Position numbers and translations under genes: made by a program. Below the pieces are notes generated by a model. It was not told the DNA's origin and ran no database searches. It worked only from the letters and a program-made list of their open reading frames with translations. From contig CM066035.1 in assembly GCA_033557465.1 (NCBI GenBank), positions 898,907,309-898,971,308 on the forward strand: 64,000 nucleotides of DNA. Direction: 5' to 3'. This document shows, one piece after another, positions 9,756-21,136 of this stretch. The stretch comes from Ichthyophis bannanicus (taxonomy: Eukaryota > Chordata > Amphibia > Gymnophiona > Ichthyophiidae). Every line of letters starts with the position of its first letter. The first letter of the stretch is position 1.

Positions 9756-10378
9756 GGCTGCGTCACAGCTTATTAGGGAAGTATAGAAAGGATGCAGAGT
9801 GGAGAATGGTATATAGAACATTATATCGTTTACATATATATGATAGAAAACCTTGCATGATTGCACAGGTAGGCTGAATGAAATGTTGAAGAGGAGGGCA
9901 GAAAGAGCAGAGCCTTGAGGAACACCTTGGTGAATGTGTTTTCCGCTACTCATACATGCTGTTGGTGCTCATTGAGGTATGACATAAACCACTTTAGAGT
10001 TGTGCCGCCAATTCCTATTTCTTGTAAGTGATGAATTAGTGCTGAGTGGGGTACAGAGTCAAAGGCTGCAGTGATATCCAGGAAGAGTAGAATGAAACCC
10101 TAATGGTGCTTTTGGATACCTTGTGTCAGCCTGTCTATGAGGGTTGTGAGTAAAGTTTCAATGCCATGTTGAGGTCTGAAATCATGTTGTTGGGGGTCGA
10201 GTGGAGCATGAGTATTGATGTGGTCTTGAAGCTGACATAGTACCACCATTTCAATAATCTTTGTAAGGAAAGGCAGGCTAGAGATTTGATGGTAAGAATT
10301 TGGAATGTCTGGATCCAACTTGTTGTTCTTGAGTATTGATCGAATGGATGCATGCTTGAGTTTTGCAGGTACATAGCC
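9741..10378 (-). mobile_element. L2-like LINE, RT middle part (fragment B)
   Basis: The minus-strand frames 10318-10100 and 9953-9744 contain the RT sequence LPFLTKIIEMVVLCQLQ, FRPQHGIETLLT and the palm-leading HQGVPQGSALSALLFN. The YxDD equivalent is degraded (IYVNDIMFY). Frames are broken. The fragment joins fragment A through the Penelope duplication. At about 10378 it abuts a plus-oriented L2 3' piece. Confidence 0.75.
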
Positions 10379-10947
10379 TTCTTCCTCTTCTTCTTGTTTC
10401 CTTGGCCCGCAACCTTGGAGTCATCTTTGAATCCTCCCTTTTCTTCTCCACACATAGATAAAACTTATTATTTCATTCTCTACATCACTAACAAAATTCA
10501 TCCTTTCCTCTCTGAAGAAACTACTAAGGCTCTTGTCCACTCTTTGGTCACTTCCTGTCTTGACTATTGCAATCTCCTCCTTTCTGGCCTCTCTGTGTCA
10601 CCTCTCTCTCTTCAGTCTATCCAGAACTCTGCTGCGCAGCTAATCTTCCACCAGCCCATATAACCCCTCTTCTAAAATCACTTCAAAGGCTCCCCTTCCA
10701 GTTCCGTATCCAATTCAAACTTCTCCTTCTAACATATCAATGCATTCACATTACTGTCTCAATACATTTCCTCTCTTGTCTCTCTCTACACACCTCTTCA
10801 TGAACTTCACTCCTGCTCTGGCTTTCTTCTCTATATGGCCTTTTCTTCTGCAAATTCCAGACTTCAATCTTTTCACCTTGCTGCTCCTTATGCATGGAAC
10901 AAACTTCCTCTATCTTTACATCAGGTCTCTTCTCTCCCCCTCTTCAA

Positions 10948-11110
10948 ATCCATAAGATATGCAATACTGGGTCAGACCAAGGTCCATCAAGCCCAGTATC
11001 CTGTTTCCAACAGTGGCCAATCTAGGTAACCAATACCTAGAAGTTTCCCCAAAAGACACAGCTTCCACAATGCAGTGGATATTCTGGATCCACTTTAATA
11101 ATGGTTACCT
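10948..11110 (-). mobile_element. CR1 3' tail fragment
   Basis: The sequence around 10955-11030 (ctgggtcagaccaaggtcc, then ccaacagtggccaatc) is the reverse complement of the 3' end of the CR1 copy at 13485-14735. It is a short, 5'-truncated minus-strand insertion inside the L2 3' UTR. Confidence 0.75.
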
Positions 11111-11296
11111 CTAAAGGCTTACCTCTTTGAGGCCACATTTGGATCCTAATATCTTGTTCTCCTTGTCTCCTTCCCTATTTGAACCCCCTTGTTTCTCTTT
11201 TATTGTTCTGTCTGTCTAAGCTCTACAAGCATGGACGATCTTCTTTATATGTTTCTACAGTGCTGCGTATGCCTTTGTAGCACTATATAATGATTA

Positions 11297-11297
11297 A

Positions 11298-11330
<33 letters not shown>

Positions 11331-11331
11331 A
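11297..11331 (+). repeat. (AGT)n microsatellite at an L2 3' end
   Basis: About eleven copies of AGT/TAG follow the L2 3' terminus; such triplet tails are typical of this L2 family (compare the ACT copies at 40362-40380 on the other strand). Confidence 0.9.
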
Positions 11332-11332
11332 A

Positions 11333-12853
11333 GAGTTCAGCTCACCGGTCATGGGTCTAGGGGAGAGGTAGTGGTGTTTAAGGATGAGATGATGGTTTCC
11401 AGGTTTTGTTGGGAAGCATATTGGAAGGTGCACAAGTTGGGGTAGGTGATTTATGATTGAGAGTTGGGGTTGAGGTAGCTAGCATGCAATTCTTGATGGT
11501 CATCTTAGAGTGGAAGTAGTTGGCAAGAATTTGTGGGTCTAAGTTGTCAGGCCTTGTGCTCACTGCGGGGTTTCTTAATAGAGATTTGAATGTATCAAAC
11601 AACTCTCTAGGGCAGATCAGGGATGTGCGAATTAGGTTAGAGCGGAATTCCATCCTGGCATTGTTAACTTTGTACTGGTATTCCTAGAGATTGGTTATAT
11701 AGTTGTTGCAATTGGTTGAGGTTCTGGAATGCCGCCATTTTCTTTTGAGCTGACAGAGTTTGGTTTTGCCGTTTCTTAGCTCTGCTGTATACCATGGTGC
11801 AGAATGATGTTTCCTAGTGGGTCCTCTTGCTGGAGGTGCTGCTCTAGTTAGTGTTTTGTTTCCAGTTCTTCATCAGGGTGTCTAGGTCTTGGGAATCTTG
11901 ATTAAGGTTAGAGTAGATTGTGTTTAAAACTCATCCTTCTCTAGTCACTTGAGTCTTCTGGTGCAGGGTTGTAGTTGTGTACCATGGAGAGGGATCTTGT
12001 CCAGGGAAAGATGGAACAGGACCAGATTAGGGTCTGATCAGGGGATAGCAAGTGAGGCGTTTAGATGCTTCAGCTATATTGTTTGTGGATGAAAATGAGG
12101 TCTAAGAGGCCTCCTTTTTTGTGAGTTAGGCGGTTTACTGTCTGGGCGAAATCTAAGGCTTCCATAGCATCTATGAAAACTCTTGCTGACTTGTTTGAGG
12201 CTGAGGATAATTTAAGATCATTTAGTAGGACAAATTGTCTACTTCTTTAATTATGGTCACAGACTATTTGTAAAATGGTTATAAGCTCATCTGTGGAGGC
12301 CGTAGGGGATCTATAGGCTAGGCAGATTGACAGAGATTTGTTTGTTATAAGAAGCATATCTAAGCCTCGACTCGAGTTTTGGGAGAGGTATTGTAAAGAA
12401 AGGTGATCTCTGGATAAAATGAAGACACCTCCTCCCCTTCGATTTGTCCTGGGGCAATTGAAGACTCTGTAGCTTGGGGGAGTGAGTTGATTCATAAGGA
12501 CTACATCATCATCAGTTAACCAGGATTCTGTGATGCGCATGATGTCCAGGTTGTGTTCCATGAGGAAGTCGGAAAGCAGCATGACTTTGTTGCATGGAAT
12601 GTGTGTTGAAGAGAGCAATTTTCAGTGGGTAACCAGCTGTTATTGGTCCAGGGGAGTGTGTGTCAGTGAGGTCAGGAGGTATGATTGTTAAGAAAGTTCT
12701 TCTTGAAAACGCTCTATTTTTTGTTCTGAGGGTAGAGTGAGGGATAGTTTGTCGGTATCTGTGGGGAATGACTGGGATGAAACTTAGACAAGGTGTAAAG
12801 GACTCTGAGGATGTAATTAGCAGGGCGACAAAAGTTATGCATATAAGTGACAA
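11333..12853 (-). mobile_element. L2-like LINE, endonuclease and RT N-terminal part (fragment C)
   Basis: The minus-strand ORF 12618-12247 carries APE endonuclease features: the ITESWL motif with the catalytic Glu, NRRGGGVFILSR, and ICLAYRSPTAS. It is preceded by a Ser/Thr-rich start (12853-12512). Decayed linker sequence (about 12240-11640) and the pre-RT region (11653-11378) follow. The RT continues at 10378 once the inverted L2 insert is removed. Multiple stops and shifts show an old copy. Confidence 0.75.
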
Positions 12854-12879
12854 TCTTGTATCTTATAGTTAATTTATTT

Positions 12880-13155
12880 AACTAAGCTTATATACCGCTT
12901 TTCTACCGGTCAAAGCGGTGTACATTCAGGTACTGTATATATATTTTTCCCTTGTCCCCAGAGGGCTCACAATCTATGTTTTTATACCTGAGGCAAAGGA
13001 GGGTTAAGTGGCTTGCTCAAGGCCACAAGGAGCACCTTTGGGACTAGAAACCCCAGTTCTTCTGGCCCAAGGTTGCTGTCATCTAGCAGGATTTGAATCC
13101 TTGGCCTTCCAGCCTGAGGTAACTTGTTCCAAACACTAGGCCACTCAGCTGCTGA
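12880..13155 (-). mobile_element. MIR-like (CORE) tRNA-derived SINE, near full length
   Basis: On the minus strand the sequence begins with a tRNA-like head (A box in gtggcctagtgtttgg, B box in ggattcaaatcct). It then has the conserved core (cttgagcaagccacttaac) and a LINE-derived tail ending near the tatataccgct region. Sister copies in this window are at 17271-17400 and 46010-46175. Confidence 0.75.
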
Positions 13156-13484
13156 TATTGCTGACAATATCAGCAACTGAGTCATTCAAACTGAGATAGA
13201 TTCTTCCCTTGGATGGTCCCCTAGTTTCATAAAGGGCTGTCTGCCAAACTACAAGCTCAGATAGCAGAAAAAAGTCGAGGCCTGTTTTTTTTGGCTAGGT
13301 TTCTTTAAAATTGGCCAAAGCCACAATTTTGTTTTGAGGCCTGTGGATTGAGATGCTATTTGATGGTTAGGGGGATATGTTTACAATAAGCCACCCAGCT
13401 TGTGCACTGCGTATGTGCATAAGTTACCCCAGAGTTCTAAGGGAATGTGTGAATATAGTTTCACTTTGAAGATTACGCCACGGA
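13156..13484. other. Unassigned sequence
   Basis: Between a SINE and a CR1 copy. No coding or repeat structure recognised. Confidence 0.3.
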
Positions 13485-14735
13485 AGCCATGTGCACGCTT
13501 AAACTTGCGCAAATCACTCATCAGAGACTTTTGGCAAAACTAAAGAGTCATGGGATAGGAGGCAGTGTACTACTGTGGATCAGGAACTGGTTAAAAGATA
13601 GAAAGCAGAGGGTTGGGCTAAATGGCCAATTTTCCCAATGGAGAAAGGTGAATATTGGTGTACCCCAGGGATCTGTGCTGGGTCTGCTGCTTTTTGACAT
13701 ATTCATAAATGACCTGGAAAGTGGAATAACGAGTGAGGTTATCAAATTTGCAGATGACACAAAACTAAAGTTGTTAAAACCCAAGAGGATTGTGGAAAAT
13801 TGCAAGAGGATCTTGATAAATTGGAAGACTGGGCATCACAATGGCAGATGAAATTTAATGTGGACAAGTGCAAGGTTATGCACCTAGGGAAGAACAACCC
13901 AAACTATGGTTACACGATGCAAGGTTCCACATTAGGAACCACCACCCAGGAAAAAGATTTAGGCGTCATTGTGGATAACATGTTAAAACCCTCGGCCCAG
14001 TGTGCAGCGGCAGCCAAGAGAGCAAATAGAATGCTAGATATCATAAGGAAAGGAATGGAAAATAAAACAAAATATATTATAATGCCTCTATATTGTTCCA
14101 TGGTGAGACCGCACCTTGAATATTGTGTTCAATTCTGGTCGCCGTATCTTAAAAAGGATATAGCGTTATTAGAAAAGTTTCAGAGAAGAGCCACCAAAAT
14201 GGTAAAGGGGATGGAAGGATACTCCTATGAAGAAAAGCTAAAAAGGTTAGGGCTCTTTAACCTGGAAAAGAGATGGCTGAGGGGAGATATGATAGAAGTC
14301 TATAAATTAATGAACGGAGTGGAACGGGTAAATGTAGATTGATTGTTTACGTTATCAGAATATAGAAAGACTAGGGGACATGCAATGAAGCTACAAGGTA
14401 AACTATTTAAGACTAATAAAAGAAAATATTTTTTCACTCAATGTGTAATCAAACTCTGGAATTTGTTACCGGAGGATGTAATAAAGGCTGTTAGTGTAGC
14501 TGGGTTTAAAAAAGGTTTGGACAAGTTCCTGGAGAAAATGTCCATAAACCATTATTAAGAAGGAACCCAGGATATCAATGCTTGAACCAGTACAAGCATT
14601 GTGGAACCTGTGTCTTTTGTGGAAACTGCTAGGTACGTATGGCCTAGATTGGCCACTGTTGGAAACAGGATACTGGGCTTGATGGACCTTGGTCTGACCC
14701 AGTATGGCATATCTTATGTTCTTATAAATGTCTCT
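13485..14735 (+). mobile_element. CR1 LINE, 3' half (RT and 3' tail)
   Basis: Plus-strand frames 13489-13851, 13800-14342 and 14343-14558 form the C-terminal part of CR1 ORF2: IGVPQGSVLGLLLF, IKFADDTKL (the FADD active site), FNVDKCKVMHLG, EKDLGVIVD, and LEYCVQFWSPYLKKDI, ending WNLLPEDV then the 3' tail (ggataccgggcttgatgg-like). One frameshift near 13800 and one stop at 14341 break it. The last 270 bp define the tail that recurs at 10948 and 26000. 5'-truncated. Confidence 0.9.
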
Positions 14736-15700
14736 GCTTACCATATACACATATGCACATATTTTATAAAGCATGCATATAAGTACTAACCCCCTGACCC
14801 CACCCCCAAGAACACTGCCACTCTGGATAAGCTTAGGTGCATATAGGCTGTATGTCCATACCTCTACCCGCATATGCTGACATGTTTACTAAAACCCACA
14901 CCAGTAAGGCATATCTGGGCTGCGTTATCATCCTGGGGCTTCTAGCCAACTGTAAGAGGACATGTACATCATCCCCCTATACTTAGAACAGGAAAGCCAC
15001 ACACGCAGAAAATGGGCCACTCATTGAGATGGCATTAGCGGCACCTGTTCTGCCTGCTCCAAACATGGTTAGCATGGGCCAGTAATATTTGCATTAGCCA
15101 TTAGTCGCGTTGTGTAATTGTTCTCACGGGGGGCTGATGGAGTAAGCTATGCCATAGTTTAGCACAAGGCGTTACTGCTAGTTTTCTCACACTAATCTTA
15201 TTTCTGATGCAGTAAAAATTTGTAACATGGAAAAACCAGCAGAAAGACCACCGCGCTAACAGCTAGAATGGTGGGCATACAAAACGCATAAAAAGGACTA
15301 CATTTTCAATTGCTTCTGATCTAAAAAAAAATGCAGCAATTTTGGTGTGCTTTTTTACTTTTCTCCAGATTAGGTCTTGAGTAAAGATTTATGTTCAGGA
15401 GCAGATGTGTCATCAGAGATGAAATGCAGAACTTCACCTCAACTGACCCTTTCTGACAGGCCTCTCTGGAGGTCCAATGGATCCCTGGACCCCTCCCCCC
15501 CCAGCCCTGCAAGCATGTCCCTGGTGGCCCAGTGGACCCCTGGACTCCCCTCCAATCTTCTCCCCAACCCCTTCCTATTCAAGTCTGATGCCCACTTGCT
15601 TTTGCTTCCAGCACCGCCATCTTGTAAAATGGAGGCACCTTACTCCTTAGTGGTGGTATCCCCTGATAGTTTAGCATTTTAAAGTCATCTCATGATGAGT
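14736..15700. other. Unassigned intronic/intergenic sequence
   Basis: No ORF with recognisable similarity, no terminal repeats. It lies upstream of the first PHKA2 exon seen and may be intron. A C-rich patch at 15486-15500 is low complexity. Confidence 0.3.
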
Positions 15701-16966
<1,266 letters not shown>

Positions 16967-17270
16967 TGATTTGCTTAAAAAGTAAAGTTTCATATTATGT
17001 AATTTTCTTAATTGTTGATAGCTTTTTCATTTTTTTTATACTTGAGAAGATGACTTCTTTATTCTGTTTTTAGAAAGCTGAATTTTATGGCCTATAAAAT
17101 AATGGTATATCTCGGCTTAAAAGACCCAGGATACAGCATGGCTCACCTGATGGTACCACCAACGTTTCCCCTTTTGACTCTTCCCAGTAAGAACTGCTCC
17201 AGTAAGATGCAGTGCAGGAGAAAGAAGGGAAGAAACAGAGAATCTTTTGGGGGGCCATTATTTTTAAAAG

Positions 17271-17400
17271 GAGTGGAGGAGTAACCTAGTGGTTAGAGCA
17301 CAGACTTGGTAACCAAGAGAGCAGGGTTCGATTTCCACTAGCGCACTTTGTGACTTGGGCAAGTCACGTAACCCTGGCAATCTACTTCTGGTTACATTGC
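17271..17400 (+). mobile_element. MIR-like SINE, 5' head and core
   Basis: A tRNA-like A box (aacctagtggttagagc) and B box (agggttcgatttc) are followed by the CORE-type gacttgggcaagtcacgtaa. The 3' part is missing or diverged. It is an RNA polymerase III SINE fossil in PHKA2 intron, not a tRNA gene: the anticodon arm does not fold convincingly. Confidence 0.7.
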
Positions 17401-17789
17401 TGAGAAAACCCAGGAGCTGCTGGGATGCTTGGACACTCGATGGTTTTGGGAGGAAATGTTATCAGGTTTTGGGAAGAAATGTTATCCAGGCCTACCAGCT
17501 CTATATGGTAGAAAAATGGTATAGCAAAACCTGTTAAATAAATATATGGGCATGTACCTTTGAGACATTGCAGCAGATCTGGCAGATTTCTCCGCCGTTC
17601 TGTCAGAAGAGCATCTCGAGCATTTCTGTGGCCTTCTCTCCATGGCCAAGGATGTTCCAAGTATATGACTAGGGTGGCTTATGATGGGTTCGAATCGGTC
17701 GCCTGGGTGGCCACTGTGGGCATCAGAGCCCGCAGCCTGGCTTAGCTGCAAGCCTCTGATTTGGAACATTGGGTGCAAGATAAACCCCA
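17401..17789. other. Unassigned PHKA2 intronic sequence
   Basis: There is a short local repeat (ggttttgggaggaaatgtt / ggttttgggaagaaatgtt at about 17440-17485). The rest (17490-17789) shows no feature I can name. Confidence 0.3.
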
Positions 17790-18700
17790 CCCTTCTCCAC
17801 AATGTTGCTCTGTTCCTAACAAATCCAAAGCCCTCTTCTTTGCACCATTATCTCATCCTCGCATTAAGACCATGGAGCTCTGCCTGCTTTTTGGGTCCTG
17901 CGCATGGAACACAAAGCATTTCAGAGAATGCTACCATGGAAGTTCTGGATTTCAGCTTTCTACCTAAAAGCCTAAATTTGGCCTCCAGAACTTCCCTTCC
18001 ACACTTTCCTATGTCAATGGTGCCAGAATGTACTATCTAAAACCTTGTCTAGGTGGCGCGTGAGGTCTGCTACCTTCGCACCAGGCAGGCATGTTACCAG
18101 GCAGTCCTCGCGCCCACCAGCCACCCAGCTATTTACATGCCTAATGATCAAATCGCCAACTGTAACAGCTGTCCTAAACCTTCCCTCATGGGCACATGTG
18201 CGAGAGGGTTTTACATCTCCTGGTGGACAGGTCCTAGCTATCGGATCACTTCCTGCTGCACTAAGGTGATACTGTCCTTTCACATGACCTCTCTCCTCCA
18301 TGGCAACTAAGAGGCTGCCAAATTGAAGATGGGACTTCGGTACTATGTCTCTGTAGATCTCGTCTATGTACCTCTCTGTCTTCCGTATGTACTCCAAATC
18401 TGCTATTCTAGCCTCCAGAGATTGGACTCGTTCCTTGAGGGCAAAGAGCTCTTTGCACCTAGTGCACACGTAAGACACCTCATCAATGGGGAGAAAATCG
18501 AACATGCGACACTCAATGCAAAAGACTGGATAGCCCCCATCTCGCTACTGGTCTGCTGTCTGCAACTTAGTTTTACAGTTTTGATTAGCTATTTAAGTTG
18601 TTTACTTAAAGTTGCTAGGATGCTTGTACTGATACAACTATACCAATTAGCTTTAAGGGACTTTGTTCACCTCAAGATTAATTAACTTCAGGGTCTTTTT
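17790..18700 (-). mobile_element. CR1 LINE 5' part: ORF1, minus strand
   Basis: The frame 18505-18014 reads as CR1 ORF1: a Cys-containing start (FDFLPIDEVSYVCTRC), a coiled-coil-like segment (ELFALKERVQSLEARIADLE), then the esterase-like domain around VGDLIIRHVNSWVAGG. It is clearly homologous to the intact ORF1 at 20181-21101. In the GDS block the Ser is replaced (GDL). The C-terminal part down to about 17790 is frameshifted. This copy points away from the plus-strand CR1, so the two 5' ends face each other. Confidence 0.8.
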
Positions 18701-19440
18701 CTATTCCTGGTGATGATAACCAGTGAACCTGAAAGTGATTTTGACCACCCTTCCCCCTTTAATAGATTTAAGAGCATATAAAGCTAAGATTATGCCTGGG
18801 GTGGCAGGAGTCGGGGGTGGGGGGGTGGGAGGGACCTAACACTTAGTAAAGGCTGGCTTCCTACACAGGTCTGGAAGTTTAAAAGTAAACTAAAAGCTCT
18901 CTGTATGCCTTGAAATTATACTAAGACAGGGGTGTGGGGGGACATTACATGAAGCTAATGGGTAACAGATTTAAAACAAACTGGAGAAGGTTTTTATTTT
19001 TTATTTAACAATCAATCTGTGTAATTGGTTGTCACAAGATATTTATTTATTCTAAAACATTTATTGACTGCCAAGTGCTACAGTATTCTAGGCTGTTTAG
19101 TGGTGTGCTAGTTCAGCTTTCTCAGCTGTAACTTACCTTGCCTCTCTCAACTAACTGGGCTTTGTGTGGTAGCCAGGTTAACTGTTCATTTTAAATTAAA
19201 TCTCTCTCCCCAGATCCTGCTGTGTGTTAAACTTTTTTCCTGCCCTAGCCTGCCTGAGTGAATCCTCCCCTCCCCCCCTGCTGAGGTATTGTGTAGCCTT
19301 CTTCCTGTTTCCTCCACGTGTGCATAGTCTGTTTTTAGTTTGCTTCTCTCTGATCAGAGAGGAGCAGTGCTTTTTACAGTGCTCTGCTAGAAAAGTGGAT
19401 TTTGCCTCCTGAGACACCTTGCTGTGAGTTCTAGCTGTTT
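18701..19440. other. CR1 5' UTR-like sequence between two head-to-head CR1 copies
   Basis: No ORF of note. It holds the first copy (19098-19171) of a 74-bp repeat whose second copy lies just upstream of the plus-strand CR1 ORF1, which suggests this is CR1 promoter/5' UTR sequence. Confidence 0.5.
19098..19171 (+). repeat. 74-bp direct repeat, copy 1 (CR1 5' UTR)
   Basis: Identical by eye to 19777-19850, beginning tagtggtgtgctagttcag. The 600 bp between the copies contains an L2-like 3' end. Confidence 0.85.
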
Positions 19441-19725
19441 ATTTTATTTATTTATTTATTTTATTTGTAGTCTCTTTTATACCGCGCTATTCGACATCAG
19501 TGCGGTTTACAATGAACATAAGAGTTGCACATCTCAATTTCGTGATTTGTGCTTACAGTGAAACAGGTATAATAACTTGGGTATACATTAAACAGGAAAA
19601 TTAAACTTGGATATGCATTAAGCAGGTATAACAGGTAAAATAGGGTATAAATAACCAGTCACTTAACAAGGAGACACGATGAATAAATACAGTCTACTTT
19701 ATGCAACAATATAATGAGTTATGCG
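19441..19725 (-). mobile_element. LINE 3'-end fragment with ATTT-rich tail
   Basis: It begins with tttattttatttattta on the plus strand, then ataccgcgctattcgacatc and gcggtttacaatgaac. Read on the minus strand, this is a 3' terminal LINE/SINE tail ending in a TAAA-type A-rich tract. Similar tails occur at 46280 and 50080. It lies between the two copies of the CR1 74-bp repeat. Confidence 0.55.
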
Positions 19726-19776
19726 GCACTATTTATTGTTTGTCTAACTGTTTATTTAATTATTTATTGTTTGTCT

Positions 19777-19850
19777 TAGTGGTGTGCTAGTTCAGCTTTC
19801 TCAGCTGTAACTTACCTTGCCTCTCTCAACTAACTGGGCTTTGTGTGGTA
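19777..19850 (+). repeat. 74-bp direct repeat, copy 2 (CR1 5' UTR)
   Basis: Second copy of the repeat at 19098-19171, about 330 bp before the CR1 ORF1 start. Tandem promoter units are known in CR1 and other LINE 5' UTRs. Confidence 0.85.
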
Positions 19851-20180
19851 CCCCCCTACCCCCTGCTGAGGGTTCAGGACAGGGTACCTTGTAACTGCCC
19901 TCTTTAATAGGACTTATCTCCCTCCCTCCCTCCCCAGCACCCACCCACCCCTGGGGTAATTGTAGTTTTATAGGTACTTGCACATCTTAGAGGAAAGGGG
20001 CTGCTCTCAGGTGCAGCTCGTTATCCAAATCAGTCATACACTGAGGACCTGAGATTAATTAAGCTTCAGGTACACAAGGTGTATTAGGGGTATTAGATAC
20101 ACTTTTATTGGTATAAGCATCTACACCAATCCTTATTATATACAGAATTTAAAAGATCTAAACACAAGCTTTAAACTAAG

Positions 20181-21101
20181 ATGCAGACAGAAGTCCAGCA
20201 ACAAGATGGGGGTTCTCCGGTCTTTTGCATTGAGTGTCACATGTATGATTTTCTCCCAGTTGGTGAGAGGTCTTACGTAAGCACTAAGTGCAAAGAACTC
20301 TTTGCTCTCAGGGAACAAGTCCGTTCTCTAGAGACTAGAGTAGCAGACCTGGAAGACATAAGAAAGACAGAGAAGTACATGGACGTGACCTACAGGGATA
20401 TAGTCCTGAAGTCCCACCTCCAGTCTGGCAGCATCCCTGTTGCCATGGAGGAGAGAGGTCACGTGACAGGAGAGCATCACCCTGGTGTGGCAGGAAGTGA
20501 TCCTGTAACTAGGACCTGTCCTCCAGGTGATGTAAAACCCTCTCGCACCGAGGACGTTTCTCCAGGGCCATGTGCCCATGAGGGGAGGGTCAGGACAGCT
20601 GTTATAGTTGGTGATTCAATCATTAGGAATGTAGATAGCTGGGTGGCTGGTGGACGTGAGGATCGCCTGGTAACATGCCTGCCTGGTGCGAAGGTAGCAG
20701 ACCTCACGCACCGCCTAGATAGGATCGTAGATAGTGCTGGGGAGGAGTCTGCTGTCTTGGTACCTGTTGGTACCAATGACATAGGAAAATGTGGTAGGGA
20801 AGTTCTGGAGGCTAAATTTAAGCTTTTAGGTAGGAAGTTGAAATCCAGAACTTCCAGGATAGCGTTCTCCGAAATACTTCCTGTTCCACGTGCAGGACCC
20901 AAAAGACAGGCAGAGCTCCGGAGTCTCAATGCGTGGATGAGACAATGGTGCAAGGATGAGGGTTTTGGATTTGTTAGGAACTGGGGAACATTCTGGGGAA
21001 AGGGGGGGCTCTTCCGAAGGGATGGGCTTCACCTTAATCAGGATGGGACAAGACTGCTGGCATTAACCTTTAAAAAAGAGATAGAGAAGCTTTTAAACTA
21101 G
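20181..21101 (+). CDS. CR1 ORF1: coiled-coil and SGNH-esterase-like protein, intact
   Basis: An unbroken 306-residue frame starting MQTEVQQQDG. It has a Cys pair (FCIECHMYDF, residues 15-24) with a further Cys at 37, then a coiled coil at about 38-60 (ELFALREQVRSLETRVADLE). Next comes an SGNH/GDSL hydrolase fold: block I GDSIIR (Ser145), block III GTND (197-200) and block V DGLHL (Asp281, His284), so the Ser-Asp-His triad is present. ORF1p of CR1 LINEs binds the element RNA; the esterase domain may engage membranes or lipids, but its role is unsettled. ORF2 starts 35 nt downstream. The N-terminal ATG fits the family start. Confidence 0.92.
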   Translation: MQTEVQQQDGGSPVFCIECHMYDFLPVGERSYVSTKCKELFALREQVRSLETRVADLEDIRKTEKYMDVTYRDIVLKSHLQSGSIPVAMEERGHVTGEHHPGVAGSDPVTRTCPPGDVKPSRTEDVSPGPCAHEGRVRTAVIVGDSIIRNVDSWVAGGREDRLVTCLPGAKVADLTHRLDRIVDSAGEESAVLVPVGTNDIGKCGREVLEAKFKLLGRKLKSRTSRIAFSEILPVPRAGPKRQAELRSLNAWMRQWCKDEGFGFVRNWGTFWGKGGLFRRDGLHLNQDGTRLLALTFKKEIEKLLN

Positions 21102-21136
21102 AAAATAGGGGAGAGCCGACAGTCACCCAGGAGCGC

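Larger units (their letters stand above)
10379..11332 (+). mobile_element. L2 LINE 3' end in opposite orientation, nested in the minus L2
   Basis: The plus strand reads the last part of an L2 RT (RNLGVIFE, ALVHSLVTSCLDYCNLLLSG, LQSIQNSAAQLI, then the PYAWNKLP block) followed by a 3' UTR. That UTR ends with the L2-type terminus (gctgcgtatgcctttgtagc) and an AGT triplet tail at 11297-11331. A small CR1 tail sits within it at about 10948-11110. It is 5'-truncated, as is usual for LINE insertions. Confidence 0.7.

Noticed and set aside
17271..17345. tRNA gene candidate
   Set aside because: A and B boxes are present, but the acceptor and anticodon stems do not pair and CORE-SINE sequence follows; it is a SINE head.
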